This document shows positions 1 to 5,764 of a stretch of DNA of 6,595 nt, in pieces; positions within the stretch are counted from its first letter, which is position 1, and every line of letters begins with the position of its first letter. A program made the translations under genes and the position numbers. Under the pieces are notes generated by a model. The model was not told the origin of the DNA, ran no database searches, and saw only the letters and a program-made list of their open reading frames with translations. Source of the DNA: Methanobacteriota archaeon. GTDB taxonomy: Archaea > Thermoplasmatota > Thermoplasmata > RBG-16-68-12. The DNA lies in contig VBMR01000094.1 in NCBI GenBank assembly GCA_005878325.1, forward strand, positions 1 to 6,595, read 5' to 3'.

Positions 1-108
1 CTCATCGTCGCGACGGACCATCTCGCTGGGCCATTTGCAAAACTGATACTGGAGTCACACTTTGATAGGGGACATACACGCATTCCCCTGCTGGGCAGAG
101 GGGGACGA
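1..108. other. Left-edge non-coding stretch
   Basis: No convincing gene is seen here. The stretch from about 30 to 90 is less GC-rich than the rest of the window and uses codons such as ATA, AGA and ACA in the frame that runs into the next ORF, so it reads as intergenic. An ATG on the minus strand at 21-19 opens a frame that runs off the left edge (7 codons), which could be the start of a divergent gene, but it is too short to judge. A weak TATA-like stretch, CACTTTGATAG, begins at about 57. Confidence 0.4.
98..104 (+). promoter_or_regulatory. Shine-Dalgarno-like site for the 109 start
   Basis: GAGGGGG lies just upstream of the ATG at 109. The GAGG core at 98-101 is separated from the ATG by 7 bases, about the same spacing as at E1-beta. 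It is the main reason for taking 109 as the start, because the same frame is open back to the window edge. Confidence 0.45.
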
Positions 109-378
109 ATGGGCGCACTCTGGACGTATTACTGGATCGTCTTGCGAGGGAGCGGAGGAGGGCTCTTGTTCCGTTTGACGGGAGAAACCGCGAGTGGCAT
201 CTCCGGTTTGGAAGTGGACGAGAACGGGAAGGATGTGCGGAGTGGGGATGGCGACCTCCGGTTCCACGCGTTCGAACGCGCCGAAATCGATGAGATGAGG
301 CCGCTCGTGCTTCTCAGTGGACGACTCGTGCCCGCCGACATCATTCCCGGGAAAGATCCACGACTCGAACTCGTTTGA
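109..378 (+). CDS. Small hypothetical protein (89 aa)
   Basis: I do not recognise a family. The product would be 89 residues, with a short hydrophobic, aromatic N-terminus (about residues 3-13) and then a charged, soluble-looking segment with a C-terminal LSGRLVPADIIPG stretch. About 68% of third codon positions are G or C, lower than the obvious genes here, so coding status is only moderately supported. The start rests on the GAGG-type site 7 bases upstream. The frame is also open to the left edge, so an N-terminal extension beyond the window is possible, but those codons look less coding. It converges on the ligase gene, with 33 bases between the two stop codons. No function is proposed. 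Confidence 0.42.
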   Translation: MGALWTYYWIVLRGSGGGLLFRLTGETASGISGLEVDENGKDVRSGDGDLRFHAFERAEIDEMRPLVLLSGRLVPADIIPGKDPRLELV

Positions 379-411
379 GGGCGGACATCCCGAGACCGGC
401 CGGAAGGGATT

Positions 412-1846
412 TCACAGGTCGTCGGGTCCGCGACCTTTCCGTTCGAACTGTTTCGTGTACCGGTCCCTGAGCCCGGCGTACGTGTCCACGTCGTCGGGTC
501 CCTTGTCCTCTCGAATCCGCACAATCCGTGCGAACCGCAACGCGAACCCGCTCGGGTAGTGAGGGCTCCGCTGGATCTCGTTGTAGGCGACCTCGACGAC
601 GACCTCGGGCTTCACGTGGAAGCCCCAGCGCTCTTCCTCGGTCGCGAGGTCTCGCAGCCGTTCCGTCATCGCCTCGAACTCCGCGTCCGTGAGGCCCTTG
701 AACGTCTTCCCAATCATCTGAAACGTTCCATTCGATTCGTCTCGCACCGCGAGCCAGTAGTTGGACAGCCAGCCTTCCCGTCGACCGCTGCCCCACTCCG
801 CCGCGACGATCGCCATGTCGAGGTGGTCCGCGGGCTTGATCTTGAACCACTTCTTCCCGCGCTTCCCGACCGAGTAGGTCGACTCCAGGTCCTTCGCCAT
901 CAGCCCTTCGTGTCCCGCCGCGATCGCTTCCTCCAGGAACGGTTCGATCTCCTCCGAGCGCGTCGCGATCCGGCGAGGCGTCAGGAGCTCCCGCGGCACG
1001 AGCGCCTCCGACGACCTCCCCCTCCATGAGGAACTCGCGTGCGGGGATGGACCGGGCGATCGAGACGATCTCGGGGAGGCTCGCGGTCACGTCGCTCAGC
1101 CTCCGGCTGAAGATGCGGATCGCATCCCCCTTCCGGTGGATCTGGATCCGCGCGCCGTCGAGCTTGAACTCGATCGCGGTCCGGCCCCCGTGCTCCGCGA
1201 GGACCTCATCGACATCCTCCCCAAGTTCTGCGAGCATCGGCTTCATGGGTGCGAGGAGGCGCAGGCCGCGGGACCGCAGGCCGTCCACACCCTCGAAGAG
1301 CGCGATCTCGCCGACCAAGCCGATGTCCCCGAGGAACATGTGAGCCGTCCGGACCGCCTCAGGGTCGACGCCCGCGGCGTCGGCGATGCCTTCGAGCATG
1401 ACGCCCTCATTCACGCCGATCCGCATCTCGCCGAAGACGTTTCGGAGGAGGACGTCCCGCTCCGTCTCCGAGGCTCGCCCGAGGAGGGACTCAAGCAGGC
1501 GGCGGCGAGCGTTGACGGAATCCGCGCCGCGGGCCGACGCGATGGCGGCAAAGGCCTGGTTCGCCTCGAGGATCGTCAGGGGCCGCGGGGACAGGATCGT
1601 CTGCTTCGTCCCCGCGAGGGCCTTCTTCAGGGTCGACCAGCCGACGTTCAAGGCTCGGGAGTCCGATTCCGCGAAGATCCGGCCGATGATCAGATGGATC
1701 GCGGGGGCGACCTCATCCCTCCGGAGGGAGCGGAGGAAGGCCGCGAGCAACGCCCGTTTCTCGAGGCGTTTCGTGGTGCCCTCGAGCTTCTCGGTCAGGT
1801 CCGCGAGCCGGAGGAACGGGGTCTCGTCTTGCGTCGTCGGAGTCAC
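412..1846 (-). pseudogene. lig: ATP-dependent DNA ligase, frameshifted with internal deletion
   Basis: This family seals nicks using ATP, via a lysine-AMP intermediate, in replication and repair. Counting from the GTG at 1846, residues 10-200 resemble the archaeal N-terminal DNA-binding region (KRLEKRALLAAFL at 26-38). The adenylation motif KLDGAR follows with nucleophile K228, then motif III EGEVVG at 275-280 (bases 1024-1007). From there the ligase continues one frame over: ALVPRELLTPRRIAT, EGLMAKD (909-889), KRGKKWFKIKP (from 864) and RIREDKGPDD (519-490), ending at TGA 414-412. The join behaves as one extra base. In addition, about 65-80 residues normally found between motifs III and IV, including the FDxLYxDG-type motif IIIa, are missing. 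Roughly 480 residues remain, against about 560-600 in the family. The first frame stays open to 341, so translation would give a ligase N-terminus with an unrelated tail. The GTG start overlaps the transporter stop (GTGA). A true mutation and an assembly error both fit; identity as a ligase is secure. Confidence 0.9.
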
Positions 1847-2784
1847 GGTGAATCCGGACCATCCGACGCGGACGGTTTCAACGTTTCGCCCTCCGCTGTG
1901 GCCGGCCGATGGAACAGGTAGAAGGCGACGAGGGACCCGACCATGAGCGCGCCGCCCAGGATCTGGACCGCGCTCAAGCTCTCGTTCGGGAGGAGGAAGA
2001 CCGCCAGGGGGACGCCCCACAACGCGGACGTCGGTAGGATCGCGCCGGCTCGCATCGCCCCGATCGTCTGGAGGGCGTAGAAGAAGAGGAGGGAGAACAT
2101 GACGACGGCGCTCAGGGCGAGGAAGAGGAGCAGGGGCACGATTCCCCAGGGCACATCGATCGGGTCGCCGGACAGCGCGACGATCGGCGCGTAAGACACG
2201 GCTCCGATGAGGAACTGGAACGCGAGGAGAGGCAGGATCTGCATCCGACGGAGCAGATGGGAGCTCACCGTGTTGCTCGTCGCCCAGCATATCGCGGCGA
2301 TCACGAGGAGGACGTTCCCGATCAGGAACTCGAGGAATCGAACGTCGCCGAACCGCAGTTCCGTGGTGACGACGAACGCGCCCGCGGCGATCCCCACCAA
2401 CGCGACGTACTCCCGCGGAGCCGCGCGCTCTCCCAGGAACGCGTACGCCAGGAGGACGGTGAACAGCGCCTCGCTGTTCGAGAGGAGGACCGAGTTGGTC
2501 GCGGTGGTCCGTTGGAGTCCGACGAAATAGATGAGGGGGGCGAGGACGGATCCCGCGAGTCCGGTGAAGAGGATGGGCATCACCTGGGCGCGCGGGATGC
2601 GGACCCGGCGCAGGGTCGGCAGGAGGAAGACCGCGGGGATGAGTTGGACGAGGAACGCGAGGACGATCGGACTGTGGATCGCCGCCAGGACCAGTTTTGA
2701 CAGGGTTGGCCAGGCGCCGAAGAACGCCGCCGCGGTGACGATGGCGAGGTACCCGCGCGTCCGCGGCGAAATTCGGGACGACAC
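1843..2784 (-). CDS. EamA/DMT-family membrane transporter
   Basis: This is a 313-residue integral membrane protein of the drug/metabolite transporter superfamily, which moves small metabolites across the cytoplasmic membrane; the substrate cannot be inferred. Ten hydrophobic helices are readable at about residues 13-31, 38-57, 70-90, 97-117, 124-142, 153-171, 183-203, 214-236, 243-265 and 270-291, in two EamA repeats. Each repeat has the typical internal pattern: a GLQRTTATNSVLL stretch before helix 4 and AMRAGAILPTSALWG in helix 9. The length is normal for the family. The start is GTG at 2784; an in-frame TAA lies 24 bases upstream and no ATG intervenes. It is the first gene of a minus-strand pair, and its stop overlaps the ligase start (GTGA), suggesting co-transcription and coupled translation. 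No functional link to the ligase is implied. Confidence 0.92.
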   Translation of the reverse strand: MSSRISPRTRGYLAIVTAAAFFGAWPTLSKLVLAAIHSPIVLAFLVQLIPAVFLLPTLRRVRIPRAQVMPILFTGLAGSVLAPLIYFVGLQRTTATNSVLLSNSEALFTVLLAYAFLGERAAPREYVALVGIAAGAFVVTTELRFGDVRFLEFLIGNVLLVIAAICWATSNTVSSHLLRRMQILPLLAFQFLIGAVSYAPIVALSGDPIDVPWGIVPLLLFLALSAVVMFSLLFFYALQTIGAMRAGAILPTSALWGVPLAVFLLPNESLSAVQILGGALMVGSLVAFYLFHRPATAEGETLKPSASDGPDSP

Positions 2785-2806
2785 GCGGGCCAGAACCGCG
2801 CGCGCG

Positions 2807-2842
2807 GCTTAGAGATTCCTGGCCCGGAAGGCTTAAGGCCGC
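2807..2842. promoter_or_regulatory. Divergent promoter region (candidate TATA elements)
   Basis: The 88 bases between the transporter and E1-alpha starts must hold both promoters. A near-symmetric element, GGCTTAAGGCC (2830-2840), could act as a TATA box either way. Rightward it would place transcription near 2858-2861, leaving a short leader before E1-alpha. On the minus strand AATCTCTAAG (about 2816-2807) lies about 25 bases from the transporter GTG, which would fit a nearly leaderless transcript. These assignments rest on spacing and AT content only. Confidence 0.35.
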
Positions 2843-2872
2843 ACTGGCCGTTTTGATTGCCGTCCTCTGGGG

Positions 2873-3958
2873 GTGCGAGGAACACCTGTGGTCGATGCCC
2901 TCCGCGTGATCCGAGACGACGGCTCGACAGACCCGCGTCTGGACCCGAAACTCCCGGAGAAGGAAGCGCTCCGCCTGTACCGCGGGATGTGCCTGCAACG
3001 GATCCTGGACAGCCGGATGCTCGCGTTGCAGCGCCAGGGCCGGATCGGGTTCTACGGGCCCTCGCTCGGGCAGGAGGCCGCGATCGTCGGCGGAGCGATC
3101 GCGATGCAACCGGACGACTGGATCGTCCCGCAGTACCGGGAGCCGGGGGCGGCCCTCGTCCGCGGCATGCCCCTGAAGGACCTGCTGTGCCAATTGATCG
3201 GGAATTCAGAGGATCCGGTGCACGGCCGCCAGATGCCCTGCCACTACGTCTACCGCAAGGGGAACTATCTCTCGATCAGCTCGCCCGTGGGCACGCAGCT
3301 CCCGCATGCGGTCGGGATCGCCTGGGCGATGCGGCTCCGGAGGGAGGCGCACGCGGTCCTCGTCTTCTTCGGCGACGGCGCGACGAGCACCGCGGACTTC
3401 CATTCCGCGATGAACTTCGCGGGCGTCTTTCGCGCGCCGGTCGTCTTCCTGTGCAACAACAACCAGTGGGCGATCTCGGTCCCCGTCGCCAAGCAGACCG
3501 CCTCGGGGACGCTCGCAGAGAAAGCGGCCGCCTACGGGTTCGACGGAATCCGCGTGGACGGCATGGACGCCCTCGCCGTGTACCGCGCGACCCGCGAGGC
3601 GGCGGACCGCGCGCGGGACAGCGGCGGCCCGACGATGGTCGAGGCCGTGACGTACCGGCTCGGACCGCACTCGTCGAGCGATGATCCCTCCCGGTACCGG
3701 GACGAGCCCGAGGTCGCCTCGTGGCGGGCCCGCGACCCTCTCGTCCGGTTCCGCCGCTACCTGGAGCACGCGGGCCTCTGGGACGACGCGCAGGAGGCCC
3801 GCCTGGAGCAGGAGATCGGAGACGAGATCACGCACGCCGTCCAGGAGGCGGAGCGGGCCGGGCCGCCGTCTCCGGACACCCTCTTCACCGACGTGTACGC
3901 GCAAATGCCGGGCTCCCTCCGCGAGCAGATGCAGGGACTCGGGGTCCGAGGACGGTGA
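2873..3958 (+). CDS. 2-oxoacid dehydrogenase E1 component, alpha subunit
   Basis: This is the alpha subunit of the heterotetrameric thiamine-diphosphate enzyme that decarboxylates a 2-oxoacid and passes the acyl group to lipoyl-E2. Numbering from GTG 2873 (361 aa), it has the RQGRIGFYGPSLGQEAA region (54-70), QYREPG (87-92), the SPVGTQLPHAVGIA segment (137-150), and the cofactor motif running from GDG (167-169) to NNN (195-197), which binds Mg-ThDP. The loop RLGPHSSSDDPSRYR (262-276) is typical of E1-alpha. Length and C-terminus (DVYAQMPGSLREQ) fit the family. A second start, GTG 2888, has a GAGG site at 2877-2880 with 7-base spacing and may be the real one; 2873 gives the longest form. It heads the cluster with the TPR protein, E1-beta and E2. 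Pyruvate dehydrogenase and branched-chain E1 are not separable here, so no gene symbol is given. Confidence 0.95.
   Translation: MRGTPVVDALRVIRDDGSTDPRLDPKLPEKEALRLYRGMCLQRILDSRMLALQRQGRIGFYGPSLGQEAAIVGGAIAMQPDDWIVPQYREPGAALVRGMPLKDLLCQLIGNSEDPVHGRQMPCHYVYRKGNYLSISSPVGTQLPHAVGIAWAMRLRREAHAVLVFFGDGATSTADFHSAMNFAGVFRAPVVFLCNNNQWAISVPVAKQTASGTLAEKAAAYGFDGIRVDGMDALAVYRATREAADRARDSGGPTMVEAVTYRLGPHSSSDDPSRYRDEPEVASWRARDPLVRFRRYLEHAGLWDDAQEARLEQEIGDEITHAVQEAERAGPPSPDTLFTDVYAQMPGSLREQMQGLGVRGR
2877..2880 (+). promoter_or_regulatory. GAGG ribosome-binding site favouring GTG 2888
   Basis: GAGG is followed by 7 bases and then an in-frame GTG at 2888, while the more upstream GTG at 2873 has no clear site. 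Similar spacing is seen at E1-beta and at the 109 ORF. If used, E1-alpha would be 5 residues shorter. Confidence 0.35.
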
Positions 3959-4016
3959 CGAGCTGCCGAAGAAGGGCCCTGCCGCAGCCGCCTCCGCGCC
4001 CTCCCCCTCGTCGGGG

Positions 4017-4541
4017 GTGCAACGAGCGCACGAGCTGTTCAAACAGGGCCGGGCGACGGAGGCCCTCGCGATCCTGCGGCCCCTGCTCCAGCGCAAGGGC
4101 GAGGCGAATGGGGACGTGTGCGCCCTCGCCGCGGCCTGCCTCGGGGCGGAAGGAGACTACGCGGAAGCCGCGCAGGTCGATCGCCTACTGTGCGAAGCGG
4201 AGCCGCGCAACCCGCAGGGATGGAACAGCCTCGGGTACGACCTGTTCCACGCCGGGGACCTGGAGAACGCGCTCGCCGCGTTCGAACGCGCCGTGACGCT
4301 GGAGCCGGACCGGGCGAGCACCTACTTCAACCTGGCGCGGATCGCGGCACGGATGGGCGATAAGTCCAAGGTCATCGAGCATTTTGCGAAGGCCGTGGAA
4401 CTCCAATCGGACCTTCTGGACCGACTCGATGAGGACCCGGACCTGAGGCCGTTCAAGGAGGACCCGGACATGCTCGGCCGGCTCCCGGGAGGGACCCCAA
4501 AGGAGGATCCGTACGCCGAGTACTATGCCACGAGGTCCTGA
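4017..4541 (+). CDS. TPR-repeat protein between E1 subunit genes (174 aa)
   Basis: The product is a small all-helical protein of about four tetratricopeptide repeats, a fold that serves protein-protein binding; no catalytic motif is visible. From GTG 4017 the repeats are at about 3-28 (AHELFKQGRATEALAIL), 32-64, 66-99 (GWNSLGYDLFHAGDLENAL, AAFERAVTLEPD) and 100-133 (YFNLARIAARMGDKSKVIEHFAKAVEL). An acidic tail contains a DPDLRPFKEDP segment often seen after TPRs. There is no signal peptide or membrane segment, so it is probably cytoplasmic. GTG 4017 is the only usual start codon between the E1-alpha stop and the first repeat. The frame is open upstream through an Ala/Pro/Ser-rich stretch and into E1-alpha, where an ATG at 3681 would require a 278-base overlap, which is unlikely. 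It ends 2 bases before E1-beta. By position it may assist or tether the dehydrogenase complex; that is inference. Confidence 0.8.
   Translation: MQRAHELFKQGRATEALAILRPLLQRKGEANGDVCALAAACLGAEGDYAEAAQVDRLLCEAEPRNPQGWNSLGYDLFHAGDLENALAAFERAVTLEPDRASTYFNLARIAARMGDKSKVIEHFAKAVELQSDLLDRLDEDPDLRPFKEDPDMLGRLPGGTPKEDPYAEYYATRS
4532..4536 (+). promoter_or_regulatory. Ribosome-binding site of E1-beta
   Basis: GAGGT inside the last codons of the TPR gene lies 7 bases before the ATG at 4544. It supports that ATG over the second Met codon three codons later, and it indicates internal operon initiation on a shared transcript. Confidence 0.55.
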
Positions 4542-4543
4542 CC

Positions 4544-5515
4544 ATGCCCGCGATGACGATGGTCCAGGCGATCAATAACGCCTTGCGGGAGGAGATGCGT
4601 CGCGACGACCGGGTCATCGTCCTGGGCGAGGACGTCGGCCGGAACGGCGGCGTGTTCCGGTGCACGGAGGGCCTGATCGACGAGTTCCCGGAGCGCGTGT
4701 TCGACACCCCCCTCGCGGAGGGCGGGATCATCGGGACGTCAATCGGCATGGCCCTGTACGGCCTGCGGCCCGTCCCCGAGATCCAGTTCATGGACTTCAT
4801 CTATCCCGCGTTCGACCAGATCGTCTCGGAGGCCGCGAAGATGCGCTACCGCTCGGGAGGCCAGTTCACAGTCCCGATGACGATCCGCACCCCGTTCGGC
4901 GGCGGCATCCGCGGGGGGCACTACCACTCCCAGTCCTCGGAGGCGTACTTCTGCCACACGCCCGGCCTCAAGGTCGTGGTGCCTTCGACGCCGAAAGAGG
5001 CGAAGGGACTTCTCACCGCGTCCATCCGCGACCCGGACCCGGTCCTGTTCCTGGAGCCGAAGAAACTGTATCGGGCCGTGCGCGAGGAGGTGCCCGAGGG
5101 CGAGGTCCTCGTGCCGCTCGGCCAGGCGGCGGTGCGGCGGCCCGGCAAGGACGTGACCCTGGTCGCGTACGGATATATGGCGCAGGTGTGCCTCGACGCA
5201 GCCGCGAAGGCGGCGGAGAAGGGCGTCGAGGCGGAGGTGATCGACCTGCGCACGCTCGTGCCGCTCGACGAGTCCGCCGTCCTCGCGAGCGTGAAGAAAA
5301 CGGGCCGCGCGGTCCTCGTCTACGAGGCCCCGCGGACGGGGGGGTTCGGCGCCGAGATCAGCGCGATCCTCGCCGAGAAGGCGATTGAATACCTCCGAGG
5401 CCCGATCGTCCGCGTCACGGGATTCGACACGCCGTTCCCCTACACCCTCGAGGACGTCTACATGCCGAACGCGGACCGGGTTCTGGCCGCAATCGACAGG
5501 GTCATGGCCTTCTGA
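4544..5515 (+). CDS. 2-oxoacid dehydrogenase E1 component, beta subunit
   Basis: This is the beta subunit that pairs with E1-alpha to form the thiamine-diphosphate site and docks on E2. At 323 residues it has normal family length. Visible landmarks are LGEDVGRNGGVFRCTEGL (27-44), the catalytic-glutamate motif PLAEGGIIGTSIGMA (56-70, E59), FMDFIYPAFDQIVSEAAKMR (82-101), GGHYHSQSSE (124-133, with the conserved His-Ser-Gln at 128-130), PSTPKEAKGLL (147-157), and the transketolase C-terminal domain with VIDLRTLVPLD (232-242), EAPRTGGFGAEI (261-272) and GFDTPFPY (293-300). Nothing essential appears missing. The gene follows the TPR gene by 2 bases, with a GAGGT site inside that gene, so translation is probably operonic. 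Unlike the usual tight packing, the following E2 gene is 249 bases away. Confidence 0.96.
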   Translation: MPAMTMVQAINNALREEMRRDDRVIVLGEDVGRNGGVFRCTEGLIDEFPERVFDTPLAEGGIIGTSIGMALYGLRPVPEIQFMDFIYPAFDQIVSEAAKMRYRSGGQFTVPMTIRTPFGGGIRGGHYHSQSSEAYFCHTPGLKVVVPSTPKEAKGLLTASIRDPDPVLFLEPKKLYRAVREEVPEGEVLVPLGQAAVRRPGKDVTLVAYGYMAQVCLDAAAKAAEKGVEAEVIDLRTLVPLDESAVLASVKKTGRAVLVYEAPRTGGFGAEISAILAEKAIEYLRGPIVRVTGFDTPFPYTLEDVYMPNADRVLAAIDRVMAF

Positions 5516-5572
5516 CCGCAAGGGACGGGGCGCGGAATTCTCGGATCATGCGGCCTGCTTCGCTCAGGGAAA

Positions 5573-5664
5573 GGAGGAGTCGGCCTGGAATCGATCCGGC
5601 GCGATGCGCCGGGCACAAATCACGCCCACCGGTCTGTGCCACTCCTCCACGACCCGACTCCTCC
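5573..5664 (+). ncRNA. Candidate structured RNA with three-stem fold
   Basis: GGAGGAGTCGG (5573-5583) and CCGACTCCTCC (5654-5664) are perfectly complementary over 11 bp. Inside are a 7-bp hairpin, CCGGCGC-GAT-GCGCCGG (5596-5612), and a second stem, GGCACA/TGTGCC (5612-5617 with 5635-5640), which shares one base with the first hairpin. Together they would form a closed multi-branch RNA of about 92 nt. I do not recognise the family, and no tRNA T-arm is present on either strand. The plus strand is assumed because both neighbouring genes run that way; the inverted repeat would also fold from the minus strand. It may be a processed or regulatory element separating E1 from E2 expression, or a free RNA. 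There is no T tract to make it a simple terminator. The pairing is seen directly; the function is unknown. Confidence 0.4.
5641..5664 (+). repeat. Duplicated ACTCCTCC octamer
   Basis: ACTCCTCC occurs at 5641-5648 and again at 5657-5664, 16 bases apart. Both copies are exact complements of GGAGGAGT at 5573-5580, so they could compete for the same strand. The second copy forms the longer 11-bp stem. Confidence 0.75.
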
Positions 5665-5687
5665 CCGTGACGGGAACGGAGGCTGGC

Positions 5688-5696
5688 CATAAAATG
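5688..5696 (+). promoter_or_regulatory. Candidate TATA box upstream of E2
   Basis: CATAAAATG is the most AT-rich short run in the spacer. As a TATA box it would start transcription near 5715-5720, giving E2 a leader of some 45-70 bases. Only composition and position support it. Confidence 0.3.
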
Positions 5697-5730
5697 ATTG
5701 CTCTCGCTCCCGCCGCACCCCGTGAACGTG

Positions 5731-5742
5731 CAAACCGTTAAG
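5731..5742 (+). promoter_or_regulatory. Candidate BRE/TATA element for leaderless E2
   Basis: CAAACCGTTAAG has a purine-containing upstream part like an archaeal BRE and a TTAA core at 5738-5741. The ATG at 5765 lies about 25 bases downstream, the usual archaeal TATA-to-start distance, so a leaderless E2 transcript starting at that ATG is plausible. Confidence 0.4.
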
Positions 5743-5764
5743 TTGGCCGCCGGGCTTCGACGGA

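Larger units (their letters stand above)
5516..5764. other. E1-beta/E2 spacer
   Basis: No protein gene is supported in these 249 bases. The left 57 bases show nothing clear beyond a weak CCTG/CAGG hairpin (5554-5568). The centre (5573-5664) is a dense inverted-repeat structure, listed separately. To its right, CCCG-TGA-CGGG (5664-5674) is a small hairpin without a T tract, followed by two TATA-like elements ahead of E2. A 15-codon ATG ORF at 5694-5741 is too short to call. Confidence 0.6.

Noticed and set aside
267..280. 14-bp palindrome CGCGTTCGAACGCG, also at 4277-4290
   Set aside because: In the TPR gene the palindrome is part of codons for Ala-Phe-Glu-Arg-Ala, and the same frame pattern explains the copy in the small ORF. 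Two copies 4 kb apart in coding DNA fit codon bias better than a shared operator.
341..3193. A 950-codon open frame on the minus strand spanning ligase, transporter and E1-alpha
   Set aside because: Only the part from 1846 to about 1007 has ligase sequence. The rest is antisense or out of frame to clear genes, and its Arg/Pro/Gly-rich composition is typical of shadow frames in high-GC DNA.
3206..4096. Long antisense frame opposite E1-alpha and the start of the TPR gene
   Set aside because: It mirrors well-identified coding sequence and has no recognisable domain; explained by high GC.
4739..5521. Long antisense frame opposite E1-beta
   Set aside because: Composition-driven shadow of a gene with clear family motifs on the other strand.
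5573..5664. tRNA gene (possibly a long-arm type) on either strand
   Set aside because: The closing stem is 11 bp and no GGTTCGANNCC-type T-arm precedes the 3' strand on either strand; the D-arm and anticodon arm cannot be placed.
5664..5674. Hairpin CCCG-TGA-CGGG as an intrinsic terminator
   Set aside because: The stem is only 4 bp and no T tract follows; archaeal termination usually needs a T-rich run.
5694..5741. 15-codon ATG ORF as a leader peptide for E2
   Set aside because: Very short, no ribosome-binding site, and its ATG lies inside a TATA-like element.
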